Shown here piece by piece: positions 16,596 to 25,339 of a stretch of DNA of 64,000 bases. Below the pieces are notes generated by a model. The model ran no database searches. It saw nothing but the letters and a program-made list of their open reading frames with translations, and had not been told where the DNA came from. How positions within the stretch are numbered: position 1 is the stretch's first letter; each line of letters opens with the position of its first letter. The position numbers and the translations under genes were made by a program. Source of the stretch: Nitrososphaera sp. (GTDB lineage: Archaea; Thermoproteota; Nitrososphaeria; Nitrososphaerales; Nitrososphaeraceae); assembly GCA_029263715.1 (NCBI GenBank), contig JAJUFP010000002.1:1-64000 (forward strand), in the 5' to 3' direction.

Positions 16596-17902
16596 TGGTC
16601 AGCATCCAGGTCCGCAAATCCACCATAGACGGTTCTGTAAGGTGCCCGTCCAGCAAGAGCTACTCTCACCGAGCCCTTGCCATTGCCTCTCTGACTGAGG
16701 GCAAGTCCATCATCACCAACGCCCTTTTGGCGCGTGATACCCTTGCCACGCTGGCCGGCTGCCGCGCGTTTGGCGCGACCATCGAGACCAAGCGCGAGGG
16801 CCGCGCAGTGCAGGTGCAGGGCAAGCACCGCTTTGAACCGCCGGAGAACGTGGTAAACGCCGAGAACTCGGGGACCACGATACGCATACTGACGGCCATG
16901 GCCGGGCTTGTGACCCGCGGCTACACCGTTCTGACTGGAGATGAAAGCCTACGCCGGCGACCGATGCAGCCGATACTAGATGCCCTTGGCCAGCTGGGTG
17001 TTGAGGCATTCTCAACCAAGTCCAACGGGACACCCCCACTGGTAGTCCGGGGCGGCGGCATAAAGGGTGGTCCTGCAGAAATAGATGGAAGCATCTCAAG
17101 CCAGTTCATCTCTGGCCTGCTTATCGCCGGCATATACGCCGACTCGGAAATCAATCTAAGGATAAAAGGCGAGCTTGTCTCAAAGCCGTACGTGCAGGCC
17201 ACACTGGCCACCATGTCGCAATTTGGAGTCAAAGTAGAGCACGATGAGAACATGCTTTCATACCGTATCAAAAACTCTGAATACAAGCCGGCAGAGTTTG
17301 ATGTGCCAAGCGACTTTTCCACCGCTGCCTTGATACTTTCTGCCGGCGCGCTGGCCGGCGAAAAACTTGAGGTCCAGGGCCTGAACTTTGACCTGCCGCA
17401 GGGAGACTCTGCCATAATCGAGATAATGAAGCAGATGGGCTGCAAAATAACGACAGATAAGCAGAAGGGAAGCGTCGTGATTTTTGGCGCGGCAAGTCTG
17501 GATGGCGGACAGTTCAACCTTGGCGACACGCCGGACCTGCTGCCTGTTGTTTCGATTCTGGCGCTCAAAGCCAAGTCTCAAGTCAAGATAACTGGCGTTG
17601 CCCACGCACGCGTCAAGGAGACCGACAGGGTTGCCAACATAGCCAGAGAGCTGGTCAAGTTCGGTGCAACCGTCGACGAGTTCCACGACGGGCTGACCAT
17701 CAGCGCGCCAAAGAAGCTGAAAAATGCCGCGCTTGAAGCGTACAACGACCACCGGCTTTTCATGGCCTTTACCATCGCCTCAATGCTGACAGAGAAATCC
17801 GTGGTTGCCGGCGCCGAGTCTGTGGATGTGTCGTATCCAAGTTTTGTTGAGGACATGAGGAAACTTGGGGCCGACCTGTCACCGATGCCCGACCGCGAGT
17901 GA
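16595..17902 (+). CDS. aroA: 5-enolpyruvylshikimate-3-phosphate synthase
   Basis: It joins shikimate 3-phosphate to phosphoenolpyruvate, the sixth step toward chorismate. The 435-residue protein has both inverse-barrel domains. CPSSKSYSHRALAIASL carries the substrate-binding Lys and Ser-Arg; NSGTTIRILT, then LRRRPMQPILDAL, SSQFISGLL, DTPDLLPVVSILA and VKETDRVANIARELVKFGA complete the family set. The start overlaps the shikimate kinase stop by one base. A toxin-antitoxin pair separates it from aroC. Confidence 0.96.
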   Translation: MVSIQVRKSTIDGSVRCPSSKSYSHRALAIASLTEGKSIITNALLARDTLATLAGCRAFGATIETKREGRAVQVQGKHRFEPPENVVNAENSGTTIRILTAMAGLVTRGYTVLTGDESLRRRPMQPILDALGQLGVEAFSTKSNGTPPLVVRGGGIKGGPAEIDGSISSQFISGLLIAGIYADSEINLRIKGELVSKPYVQATLATMSQFGVKVEHDENMLSYRIKNSEYKPAEFDVPSDFSTAALILSAGALAGEKLEVQGLNFDLPQGDSAIIEIMKQMGCKITTDKQKGSVVIFGAASLDGGQFNLGDTPDLLPVVSILALKAKSQVKITGVAHARVKETDRVANIARELVKFGATVDEFHDGLTISAPKKLKNAALEAYNDHRLFMAFTIASMLTEKSVVAGAESVDVSYPSFVEDMRKLGADLSPMPDRE

Positions 17903-18065
17903 TCCGTGAATCTCATCACCAAAACATCTTAGATCCACTATATTCAAAAGAAGAAGGCATGGAGTGATATTTTACGATTCCAACGCCCTCACCTGCATTA
18001 CCCAAAACTTTTGCTAGTGCCTTTCAATCCGCAAGATGCAGCGCTGAAGCATCTTACACAGAACC

Positions 18066-18074
18066 TTTTTATCC
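18066..18074 (+). promoter_or_regulatory. TATA box of the toxin-antitoxin pair
   Basis: TTTTTATCC lies about 21-29 bases before the GTG at 18095, supporting that start over longer frames. Confidence 0.4.
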
Positions 18075-18094
18075 AAATTAATACAAGCGTTACT

Positions 18095-18247
18095 GTGGCT
18101 ACTACAAGACACAAGCGAGTCACCAAGATGACTCCAGAAGAGGAAAGCCATGTGGAACAAGGTCTAAAGGATCTAAAGGAAGGACGGTACAAACAGTTCA
18201 AGAATTCCACAGAATTATTTGAGTATCTTGACCGTGACAACCAGTAA
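18095..18247 (+). CDS. Antitoxin of a RelE/ParE-type pair
   Basis: From GTG 18095 the protein has 50 residues; an ATG at 18128 would give a shorter form. The acidic, lysine-flanked helix region EEESHVEQGLKDLKEGRYKQF and TELFEYLD resembles small RelB-like antitoxins that neutralise RelE-type toxins. It ends directly before the toxin ATG with no gap, the usual antitoxin-first arrangement. It has no separate DNA-binding domain that I can define. It interrupts the aro cluster between aroA and aroC. AT-rich relative to its neighbours, consistent with insertion. Confidence 0.7.
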   Translation: MATTRHKRVTKMTPEEESHVEQGLKDLKEGRYKQFKNSTELFEYLDRDNQ

Positions 18248-18517
18248 ATGTGGTCTGTCAGGATATCGGAATATGCTACAAGACGGTATCATAGATTAAG
18301 TAAACCTACACAAAAACTGATGCGAGAAGCAGTTAGGAACTTGGAGATATCCGCGGACCCACGCAAACTTGGGACATTCAAAAGAAGCAGGAAATACTCT
18401 GCATATTTCTATGAATTAAACGCTTCAGAACGTCTTGTCTACACTGTTTCTGAAAAAGAGCAAGCTGTTTTGATTATCGATGTTGGAGATCACAAACAAG
18501 TGTATGGAAAGGACTAG
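18248..18517 (+). CDS. RelE/ParE-family toxin
   Basis: This 89-residue protein has the RelE-superfamily layout: a helical hairpin with RRYHRLSKPTQKLMREAV, a central GTFKRSRKYSAYFYEL strand pair, ERLVYTVSEKEQAVLIIDVG, and a final short HKQVYG. RelE toxins cleave mRNA on the ribosome; ParE toxins inhibit gyrase, and the sequence alone does not separate them, although the basic FKRSRKYSA region and the late Tyr suggest the RelE side. It starts immediately after the antitoxin stop. Confidence 0.8.
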   Translation: MWSVRISEYATRRYHRLSKPTQKLMREAVRNLEISADPRKLGTFKRSRKYSAYFYELNASERLVYTVSEKEQAVLIIDVGDHKQVYGKD

Positions 18518-18610
18518 TCATCCAATGAATAGTCAGATAAGGCAATAGTGTAATTGTTTCATAAACAACAGTTTTGGGCCCTTTTGTATTTCAAGACATG
18601 CGATAAGACC

Positions 18611-18620
18611 ATATATAGAA
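18611..18620 (+). promoter_or_regulatory. TATA box of aroC
   Basis: ATATATAGAA lies 25-34 bases before the aroC ATG at 18645. This indicates that aroC and later genes are transcribed from a promoter after the toxin-antitoxin pair. Confidence 0.55.
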
Positions 18621-18644
18621 CATGGGCCAGCTTTAAATGCAAAA

Positions 18645-19745
18645 ATGGGTGGCAACATAATCGGCGAGCGGTTCTCTGCATTGAGCTTTGGCGAGAGCCA
18701 TGGCCGCTGCGTCGGCATAGTGGTAGACGGCTGTCCTGCCGGCCTGCCACTTTCAGAATCCGACATACAGGGCCAGCTGGACAAAAGAAAGCCCGGCCAG
18801 TCGGCTGTAACCACGCAGCGAAAGGAGGAGGACAAAGTTGAGATACTCTCTGGAGTTTTTAACGGCCTTACCACCGGTGCGCCCATCTGCATGCTTATCT
18901 GGAACAAGGACCAGGACTCACGCTCATACGAAGCCATAAAGCACATACCGCGGCCGGGTCATGCCGATTACCCTGCTTTAGTCAAGTACGGCGGCTTTGC
19001 CGACTACCGTGGAAGCGGCCGATTTTCCGGCCGGCTGACTGCAACTTTGGTGATGGCCGGCGCGCTGGCACAAAAGCTGCTGGCCCACACGCTGGGCATC
19101 AATACCACGGCCTACACCGTCGAGATTGGCGGCATAAAGGCCCAGCAAATAACGGAGGAGGGGATTGCCAACAGGTACGGAAACGACGTGCGCTGTCCGG
19201 ACGCCGAGGCCGCCGAGAAGATGCGGGACGCCATCCTGCAGGCAAGAAAGGACGGCGACTCCCTTGGCGGGATCGTAGAGTGCGTCGCCACCGGCCTTCC
19301 AGTGGGGCTTGGCGAGCCAATATTCGCATCACTAGAGTCCGACCTGAGCAAGGCACTGTTCAGCATACCGGCAGTCAAGGGAATAGAGTTTGGCTCCGGC
19401 TTTGAGGGTTCTAAAAGGCGGGGCTCTGAAAATAACGACGTCTATTACATAGAAGATAACAAGATTGTCACAAAGACAAACAATTCCGGCGGCATCTTAG
19501 GCGGGCTTTCCACCGGCATGCCCATCAAACTTCGCGTTGCATTCAAGCCGGCAGCGTCCATAGCCAAGACGCAGGAGACGCTGGACATCACCACCCACGA
19601 GCTGACGGACCTGGTGGTTCCCGGAAGGCATGACCCATGCGTGGTGCCCCGCGCGCCTCCCATAGTAGAGTGCGTCGTTGCCATGGTCTTGGCAGACCAT
19701 GCTCTGCGCTACGGCCTGATACCGCCGGTCTTAAAGAGGCAGTGA
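18645..19745 (+). CDS. aroC: Chorismate synthase
   Basis: It forms chorismate from EPSP using reduced FMN without net redox change. The 366-residue protein contains FGESHGRCVGIVVDGCPAGL, DKRKPGQS, RPGHADYPALVKYGG, DYRGSGRFSGRLTA, the GGILGGLSTGMPI loop and VPRAPPIVECVVAMVL. These are all family signatures, including the two catalytic histidines (in ESHG and RPGHAD). It is followed directly by the chorismate mutase/aminotransferase fusion, whose ATG at 19748 is 2 bases after its stop. Confidence 0.97.
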   Translation: MGGNIIGERFSALSFGESHGRCVGIVVDGCPAGLPLSESDIQGQLDKRKPGQSAVTTQRKEEDKVEILSGVFNGLTTGAPICMLIWNKDQDSRSYEAIKHIPRPGHADYPALVKYGGFADYRGSGRFSGRLTATLVMAGALAQKLLAHTLGINTTAYTVEIGGIKAQQITEEGIANRYGNDVRCPDAEAAEKMRDAILQARKDGDSLGGIVECVATGLPVGLGEPIFASLESDLSKALFSIPAVKGIEFGSGFEGSKRRGSENNDVYYIEDNKIVTKTNNSGGILGGLSTGMPIKLRVAFKPAASIAKTQETLDITTHELTDLVVPGRHDPCVVPRAPPIVECVVAMVLADHALRYGLIPPVLKRQ

Positions 19746-19747
19746 CC

Positions 19748-21112
19748 ATGGCCAACGATCTTGACAGCCTCCGACAGCAGATGCGGGCAGTAACCTCGGA
19801 GATAATGCAGAAGGTTCAGGAACGCATGGAGCTGGCAAGGCAGATAGGGGAGGTAAAAAGCAGGCTTGACCTCGATGTCCGGGACGAAAAGGTGGAGCAG
19901 GAAGTCCGCCTTGCCGTGATAAGGCAGGCAGCAGCAATAGGCATGGACAGGGACTTTGCCCTCCGGCTGCTAAACACATTGCTGACAGAGTCAGAGGCAG
20001 TACAGGCGCAGGGGCGGAAATCAGCCGCGCCAAAGCAGACGCACCTGGCGATATTTCAGAAGGCCAAGCAGCTGGAGGCTTCTGGCAAAAAAATGATCCA
20101 CCTTGAAGTAGGCGAGCCAGACTATTCTGCGCCCGAGTCGGTAGGAAGATCCCTTGCAGAAGCCTTCCGCTCAAGGCAGTACCATTACACCGAGACGCGG
20201 GGGATCCCGCAGCTGCGAAACGCAATAGCCAAGGCATCAGGCGTCGGCGAGGACGAGGTGATAGTCACGCCTGGCGGCCGGTTTGCCGTCTTTTCAGCCA
20301 TAGCCGGACTTCTCAAGCCGGGCCAGGAGCTGATAACCGTCGAGCCTGCGTGGCCGGCCTACAGAGAGTGCGCCGAGTTTGCCGGCGTAAAGACCAAGGT
20401 TCTTCGCACCACCCTTGAGGATGGATGGACGCCGGACATCGACGAGCTGAAATCCCTGATAAGCGAGGGCACAAAGATGCTGGCCATAAATTATCCAAAC
20501 AACCCCACCGGCAAGATCCTGGACAGAAAGACCATGTCCGGGATTGTCTCGCTTGCCCGCGATCACGGCCTGTACCTGCTTTCAGACGAAGTGTACTCTG
20601 ATTACGCTTTCAGGCAGTTTGACAGCGTGCTTACCCACGACTACGAAAAAAGCATAGTCGTCTCGTCGTTTTCCAAGACCTACGCGATGACCGGCTTTCG
20701 GGTCGGCTACGCGGTTGCAGAAGCCGAGATAATAAAAAAGATGACGCGGGTGCAGGCAGTTGGAATAACCAGCGTTGCCGAGCCCATCCAGCATGCTGCG
20801 CTGGCCGCGCTATCAGAAGATCCTTCTGCAAACGTGCGGATAATGGAAAAGAGGCTGAAATTCATATCCTCAAAACTCAAGGAGATGGGCCTGCGCTTTG
20901 TAGAGCCCGACGGCGCCATGTATGTATATCCAGAGCTGCCGGCCAGCGACGATATTTCCGTGGTTGAAAGCCTGCTTGAAAAGGGCGTGGCCATCGCTCC
21001 GGGAAGCGGCTTTGGGGATTCGTACAGCAAATTTGTCAGGATCACTGCCTGCCGGCCGGAAGACGAGCTGGCCCAGGGCCTTGAGATCATGTCATCGGTG
21101 ATAAGAAAGTAG
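19748..21112 (+). CDS. Chorismate mutase / class I aminotransferase fusion
   Basis: This 454-residue protein has two catalytic parts. Residues of about 3-85 form an AroQ-type chorismate mutase (LDSLRQQMRAVTSEIMQKVQ, MELARQIGEVKSRL) that makes prephenate. Residues of about 100-454 form a fold type I PLP aminotransferase: HYTETRGIPQLR, INYPNNPTGK, LLSDEVYSDY, and SSFSKTYAMTGFRVGY with the PLP lysine. The second half probably transaminates prephenate to arogenate, or aromatic 2-oxo acids. The start is the ATG 2 bases after aroC; an upstream ATG lies inside aroC. Confidence 0.9.
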   Translation: MANDLDSLRQQMRAVTSEIMQKVQERMELARQIGEVKSRLDLDVRDEKVEQEVRLAVIRQAAAIGMDRDFALRLLNTLLTESEAVQAQGRKSAAPKQTHLAIFQKAKQLEASGKKMIHLEVGEPDYSAPESVGRSLAEAFRSRQYHYTETRGIPQLRNAIAKASGVGEDEVIVTPGGRFAVFSAIAGLLKPGQELITVEPAWPAYRECAEFAGVKTKVLRTTLEDGWTPDIDELKSLISEGTKMLAINYPNNPTGKILDRKTMSGIVSLARDHGLYLLSDEVYSDYAFRQFDSVLTHDYEKSIVVSSFSKTYAMTGFRVGYAVAEAEIIKKMTRVQAVGITSVAEPIQHAALAALSEDPSANVRIMEKRLKFISSKLKEMGLRFVEPDGAMYVYPELPASDDISVVESLLEKGVAIAPGSGFGDSYSKFVRITACRPEDELAQGLEIMSSVIRK

Positions 21113-21113
21113 C

Positions 21114-21953
21114 ATGGAACAGGTAGCAATAGTGGGCGCGGCCGGCAAGATGGGGTCCTGGTTTACAAGGTACTTTGCCAGGCGCGCCAAGGATGTCTGT
21201 ATATACGACGTCCAGAAACTGACACCCGGCAACAAGGTTCGTGTATCGGGCAGTCTGCAAGATTGCGTGAAGGGAGCTGACCTTGTGCTTGTGTGCGTGC
21301 CGGTGCAGTCGACGGCCGAAATGATAAAAAAATGCGCCAAGGACATGAAGGCCGGCGCGGCCATTGCCGAGATCTCCTCCGTAAAAAGCAAAACCTTTCC
21401 TGCGCTTAGAAAAACCCGGCAGGACCTGCAGCCGCTGTGCATCCACCCCATGTTCGGGCCGGGGGCAAGCGAGGACAAGATAAAGATGCTGCTTGTCCCC
21501 GTACGCAGCGAACCGGACGAAAAAAAGATGGTTCAAGAGATCTTTACCGGCGCAGACCTGAAGGTGATGCCTGACGCCAAGTCCCATGACCGGACCATAG
21601 CCGTGGTGCTTGGGCTCACGTACTTTGTCAACATCGCCTTTGGCCATGTGCTTTCCGGGCAGGACATCTCTGTGCTAAAGCAGGTCGGCGGCACAACCTT
21701 TGCCGTGCAGTCGATGCTGTCTGAGAGCATCATGACCGACGAGCCGGAACTGATGGCAGCCCTGCTCAAGGACAACCCATACGTCTCAAAATACACAAGA
21801 CAATTCATCAAGGATGCATCAGAGATATCCAACCTGAAAGGCAAAGAACTGGACAAAAGGCTGCGGCAGGTAAAGTCGGGCCTGCAACGGCAGCAGGATC
21901 TGTCAGAATCATACAGGCAGCTATACAGAGTAATAGAGCAGCTGAAAAGGTAA
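21114..21953 (+). CDS. tyrA: Prephenate/arogenate dehydrogenase
   Basis: This enzyme oxidatively decarboxylates prephenate or arogenate, giving the tyrosine branch. The 279-residue protein has an N-terminal Rossmann loop IVGAAGKMGSWF, then LVLVCVPVQST, ISSVKS, and LCIHPMFGPGAS with the catalytic His, followed by a helical C-terminal dimerisation domain. Its ATG begins 2 bases after the fusion gene stop, so it is the last gene of the aromatic run. The presence of an aminotransferase domain next door fits arogenate as substrate, but prephenate cannot be ruled out. Confidence 0.92.
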   Translation: MEQVAIVGAAGKMGSWFTRYFARRAKDVCIYDVQKLTPGNKVRVSGSLQDCVKGADLVLVCVPVQSTAEMIKKCAKDMKAGAAIAEISSVKSKTFPALRKTRQDLQPLCIHPMFGPGASEDKIKMLLVPVRSEPDEKKMVQEIFTGADLKVMPDAKSHDRTIAVVLGLTYFVNIAFGHVLSGQDISVLKQVGGTTFAVQSMLSESIMTDEPELMAALLKDNPYVSKYTRQFIKDASEISNLKGKELDKRLRQVKSGLQRQQDLSESYRQLYRVIEQLKR

Positions 21954-21978
21954 ATTACCTGCAGCAACAATCAAGATC

Positions 21979-22221
21979 ATGACGCTTCTCTGGCGCGACC
22001 CGTGGCTAAAGCCGCTCTCTGATTTTGAAGTCAACTCTGATTCTTGCGGCTACTGCAAGCAGAAATTCGGGCAGGTAGAGTTTGTCACCTCCTGCGACTT
22101 TTGCGACCTTGGAGTGATGCACGACAGGTGCGCCAACGAGCACATCATCAAGCACCACAAAGCCCAGCTAGAGGCCAAGATGAACCGGCACCGCGACAAG
22201 CCGCTGCACGACTACCAGTGA
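21979..22221 (+). CDS. Small zinc-finger protein
   Basis: This 80-residue protein has CGYC at about residues 23-26 and CDFC at about 39-42, followed by HDRC and further His residues (EHIIKHHK). The cysteine and histidine order resembles B-box or HIT-type zinc fingers. A helix of basic and acidic residues ends it. Start ATG 21979; 25 bases after tyrA, so it may be transcribed with the aromatic genes. No function is evident. Confidence 0.65.
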   Translation: MTLLWRDPWLKPLSDFEVNSDSCGYCKQKFGQVEFVTSCDFCDLGVMHDRCANEHIIKHHKAQLEAKMNRHRDKPLHDYQ

Positions 22222-22279
22222 TCAAGTCAAAACTTTTTGCGTACATTATTTTTAAAAAAATCCTCAAAACCATGGCCTG

Positions 22280-22849
22280 TTGTCAGACAAACTGTTTTCG
22301 TTTAACGCCAGCTCCTTTCATCTAGAGCCGGCGGTGGAAAGTTTCCTGAGATCAAGGGGATGCATATACCTTGACTTTGGATCTTCCGCATACATAAATT
22401 CAGAACTGATCCCTGCAATACTGTCGGGGCTGATGAGCGCAAGCACGCCAGCCGGCGATGCCGAGGCAAAGAGTCTTGCATCGGAACTGGAAGTGGCAGT
22501 TGCAGAACGCGGCAAAATCATGCAGCAAAACAACGAACTAAGGTCGCAGATCCAGTCGTACGGCTCAGAAGTCGAGCGGCTGAAAAAGCAGGCGCTGGAC
22601 ATGCAAAAAACACTGGATGAGCTCAAGGCCGAAAATGCGAGGCTGCAGGCTGCAAAAAACCAGACTCCTGTGGCTTTTGATGACAGGATGAAGCAGGCCT
22701 ACGAAAAGCTGCAAAAAGAATTCCAGGCCCTCAAGGCCCAGAACATTGAGGCCATCACCTCACTTAAGGTGCTGGAACAAGAAAACGAAGAGCTGCATGA
22801 AGAGCTCGATAGGTTGAAGGGTCAGGCAAAGTCTGTAGCCAAGGCCTGA
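22280..22849 (+). CDS. Coiled-coil protein
   Basis: From TTG 22280 the protein has 189 residues. Residues of about 1-55 form a small globular head (FRSRGCIYLDF-like strand pair then GSSAYINSELIPAIL). Residues of about 60-185 form a long coiled coil with heptad leucines (RSQIQSYGSEVERLKKQA, KTLDELKAENARLQ, LKVLEQENEELHEELDRLKG). Possibly a cell-division, chromosome or membrane scaffold protein, but nothing in the sequence specifies which. No signal or membrane segment. Confidence 0.6.
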   Translation: MSDKLFSFNASSFHLEPAVESFLRSRGCIYLDFGSSAYINSELIPAILSGLMSASTPAGDAEAKSLASELEVAVAERGKIMQQNNELRSQIQSYGSEVERLKKQALDMQKTLDELKAENARLQAAKNQTPVAFDDRMKQAYEKLQKEFQALKAQNIEAITSLKVLEQENEELHEELDRLKGQAKSVAKA

Positions 22850-22852
22850 AGG

Positions 22853-23164
22853 TCAGTACGAGTAGACCTCGTGCACGGTAAACACGCCGTTGTCTCCAAT
22901 CATCATCTTGAGCTCCGGCAGCAGCGGCTCCAGCTTTGACTGCTCGTCTACAACCTCGATTATGAGGGGGTAGTTCATCGAGACCCCCTCAACGTGGATG
23001 GTGGACCTTCCGCGCCGGCCAAAGCCGTCCACCGCATTGACCACCGTAGCCCCCGAGATCTTGGCCTTCATCATAAAGTCCAGGAGGGCCCTGTACAGCG
23101 GCTTGCCGTCCAGGCGGTCGTTTTTCTTTATCCTGATGGTAAGACACCACATACTGATGCGCAC
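22853..23164 (-). CDS. DUF190 (PII-like) protein
   Basis: This 103-residue protein starts at GTG and has the DUF190 pattern: LTIRIKKNDRLDGKPLYRAL, KAKISGATVVNAVDGFGRRG, IEVVDEQSKLEPLLPEL. The family has a PII-like ferredoxin fold, and members are usually encoded next to CrcB/FluC fluoride channels. Here it is directly downstream of that gene, with a 1-base gap between stop and start. It may sense fluoride or nucleotides and tune the channel, but that is inference. Confidence 0.87.
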   Translation of the reverse strand: MRISMWCLTIRIKKNDRLDGKPLYRALLDFMMKAKISGATVVNAVDGFGRRGRSTIHVEGVSMNYPLIIEVVDEQSKLEPLLPELKMMIGDNGVFTVHEVYSY

Positions 23165-23165
23165 G

Positions 23166-23555
23166 CTACATGTCTCCTCCCTTCAAAAGCATGCTGACAA
23201 GGGTTCGCCCGCCCATGACTGCGCCTATTGATAGGGCAACGTTGGCCAAAATGTTTACTGCCGCGTTGCCGAACTGCCGCTCGTCCATCAACCTCGTGGT
23301 TTCAAGGGCAAACGAGGACATGGTGGTAAGCGAACCGCAGAACCCCACTGCCGCCAAAAGCGAGTACCGGGTGTCCCAGTTCCAAACCACCGAGAGCACG
23401 GAAAACACGCCCAGGATAAAACTACCGATAACGTTGACTACAAGCACGTTGACTGGAAGAGTGCCCAGAATCAGTGGGGACTCGGTTATCCTGTAGCGTA
23501 AAAACGCGCCGGCAACAGCCCCTGCTGCCAGAAACACAAACTCGATTCCTTTCAA
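23166..23555 (-). CDS. crcB: Fluoride exporter (CrcB/FluC)
   Basis: The protein has 129 residues with four membrane helices, starting at a TTG. GAFLRYRITES, VNVIGSFILGVFSV and GFCGSLTTMSSFALET match the fluoride channel FluC, whose Asn, Phe and Thr-rich GxxGSLTTxSSF segment lines the ion pore. FluC functions as an antiparallel dimer that passively exports toxic fluoride. The DUF190 gene follows on the same strand. I saw no fluoride riboswitch upstream. Confidence 0.92.
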   Translation of the reverse strand: MKGIEFVFLAAGAVAGAFLRYRITESPLILGTLPVNVLVVNVIGSFILGVFSVLSVVWNWDTRYSLLAAVGFCGSLTTMSSFALETTRLMDERQFGNAAVNILANVALSIGAVMGGRTLVSMLLKGGDM

Positions 23556-23756
23556 CTCAATTGCCCACCATATTTTGATGCTTGGTAGGCATTATCAGCA
23601 ACCTGACAAAAGGTGCGGTTCTGGCCGACTTGCCAAGGCTAATGCCATAGCCCAAAACTATGGGCAGAAGATGCCGGAAATAAAGGTAGCGCCAAACCCT
23701 TGAGATGGTTTGGATAAAACTTTATTAGAATATACCGGGGCGCAAGGATCATTACA

Positions 23757-24464
23757 TTGCTTGCAAGCAGGACAGTAATCGATATTATCTTCATAGTCTT
23801 GGCCATTGCGGCTGTCATAATTACGGCAATAGTGTTGGCCAAGGCGCTGACGGATCATTTCTCAGTCAAACTCCAATCTAATCAAGAGTTGTCAGAATTT
23901 AGAGATCAGACAGCACTGCCTGATGACAGTCTGGCCCTTACCATCGAGGACCCCGATACCAACATGGATTTTGAAAGTGAGGCAGACGCTCTGGCAAAAG
24001 AGAGGCTGGCACCAGCACAGGAGCAGAGCAATTCCACCGAGGATGTGGTAACTGATTCCATATACGGATCGTCCCACGTCATCCTTCCAATCACGTGGGG
24101 AGCCGTTGCAGGCACCCTTATCTGGCGGGGCAAGATCCGGTCGCAGTGGCGCAAGCAGGGCTATGATTACGACACATTCAGGCTTGTGGCAAAGATGCGC
24201 GGCAGTCCCATGCGGGTCAGGCTCTTGAACCTGATTCTGTCTGAGCAAAAGAACAAGCTGCAGATGGCAAGGGAGCTTGACGTCGACTGGAAGACCGTGG
24301 ACAACCATATTGAAATGCTGATGCAAACCGGCCTTGTCGAGGAAAAAGTGGCCGTGGGGACCACAAAATATTATTCCATTACGGAAAATGGGAAAAAGAT
24401 CCTCTTGCTGCTGGCAGAAAATGGGGTGGCCGGCGAGGATTATAACAAAGGCCAGTCAGGATGA
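23757..24464 (+). CDS. Membrane-anchored winged-helix transcriptional regulator
   Basis: The protein has 235 residues from TTG. Residues of about 7-31 form one membrane helix (VIDIIFIVLAIAAVIITAIV), followed by a polar linker rich in Asp and Glu. Then residues of about 145-235 form a winged helix: RVRLLNLILSEQKNKLQMAREL, WKTVDNHIEMLMQTGLVEE and YYSITENGKKIL, of the ArsR/Trm-like archaeal type. A membrane-tethered DNA-binding domain suggests direct signal sensing at the membrane. TTTATTAG lies upstream. The gene is divergent from crcB with a 200-base gap. Confidence 0.8.
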   Translation: MLASRTVIDIIFIVLAIAAVIITAIVLAKALTDHFSVKLQSNQELSEFRDQTALPDDSLALTIEDPDTNMDFESEADALAKERLAPAQEQSNSTEDVVTDSIYGSSHVILPITWGAVAGTLIWRGKIRSQWRKQGYDYDTFRLVAKMRGSPMRVRLLNLILSEQKNKLQMARELDVDWKTVDNHIEMLMQTGLVEEKVAVGTTKYYSITENGKKILLLLAENGVAGEDYNKGQSG

Positions 24465-24512
24465 ATACTCACTGGCTCAAACACCGTAAACCCTTTTCCC
24501 TTTTATCTTTAA

Positions 24513-24971
24513 ATGAATGGAAGTATGAAATATAGTATGTATCTTAAGGACTTTGGCATTTTAGTTTTATGCGCTGTTTCTGTGCTATTGTTAATACCAG
24601 CATCAATAGTCCCAATGTTTGTTGGTCACAGTGATCCGCCAGTAGCTGAAATGTACATGAGCATATTTTCATTGACCACCATTTATGGAGCTTTCATTCT
24701 TACCGTAAAAAGAGGTTCATACATAGTGGGTTCAATTATGACAGCAATAGGTAGTGTTTACATATACGATGCTTACCGGATGTACAATACTGTTGCGGCA
24801 AGCCTTGCAGCAGATAACCCGCACTATCAAGCACTGATCAATGTTAATACGTACATCGCGCTATTTGGTGCCGTCACGTTTGCGTTAGGAGTTCTTTCCC
24901 TAGTGAGAAAAATGGGTGGCCTTGGAAGATTGGAAAGAGTAAATGCCAACAATAGTGCAACAAATAACTAG
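24513..24971 (+). CDS. Four-helix membrane protein
   Basis: The 152-residue protein has about four hydrophobic segments (residues 14-36, 45-65, 68-88 and 110-130) and a polar C-terminus. A conserved-looking AYRMYN between helices and GSYIVGSIMTA are the most distinctive parts. TTTAAATG precedes the ATG by about 10 bases, so the shorter start at ATG 24525 is possible. AT-rich relative to neighbours. The sequence does not match a family that I recognise. Confidence 0.6.
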   Translation: MNGSMKYSMYLKDFGILVLCAVSVLLLIPASIVPMFVGHSDPPVAEMYMSIFSLTTIYGAFILTVKRGSYIVGSIMTAIGSVYIYDAYRMYNTVAASLAADNPHYQALINVNTYIALFGAVTFALGVLSLVRKMGGLGRLERVNANNSATNN

Positions 24972-25150
24972 CATTTTTTTGACTGTCGCACTATTTTATT
25001 TGTCAAGCTGAAAGCGGCAAAAGTCATTGATGATCGTAACTCGCATGAGCTGGCACCATACACGGTTAGCTAATCTGCTGTATATGGTATTACCATTAGT
25101 CTGACTACCTCTTGTTATGTACAAAATTACCAGATAATTAAACGACTATT

Positions 25151-25339
25151 TTGTTATGCGACAAGGATGAACCGAACCCATCTTTAGATACACTTTTCGG
25201 GCTTTTTGTGCGGTACTTTGCCATGAAGCCGGAAGGACATACCAGCATCGTTACAATTCGTAGAAACAAACGAAGAATGATGATTGAGCCTCTAATTGTA
25301 AATACCGTCAACGCGTCAAGGCTTAGTCACTGGAATTGA
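25151..25339 (+). CDS. Doubtful small protein
   Basis: A 62-residue frame from a TTG, basic in its centre (IRRNKRRMMIEPL), overlaps the stop of the convergent MEDS-domain gene by 24 bases. ATAATTAAACG ends about 8 bases before the TTG, too close for a leaderless TATA box. No motif. The flanking 24972-25150 contains nothing else I can support. It could be chance. Confidence 0.22.
   Translation: MLCDKDEPNPSLDTLFGLFVRYFAMKPEGHTSIVTIRRNKRRMMIEPLIVNTVNASRLSHWN

Noticed and set aside
23556-23640. Fluoride riboswitch before crcB
   Set aside because: I could not find the conserved pseudoknot sequence of that riboswitch; no support.
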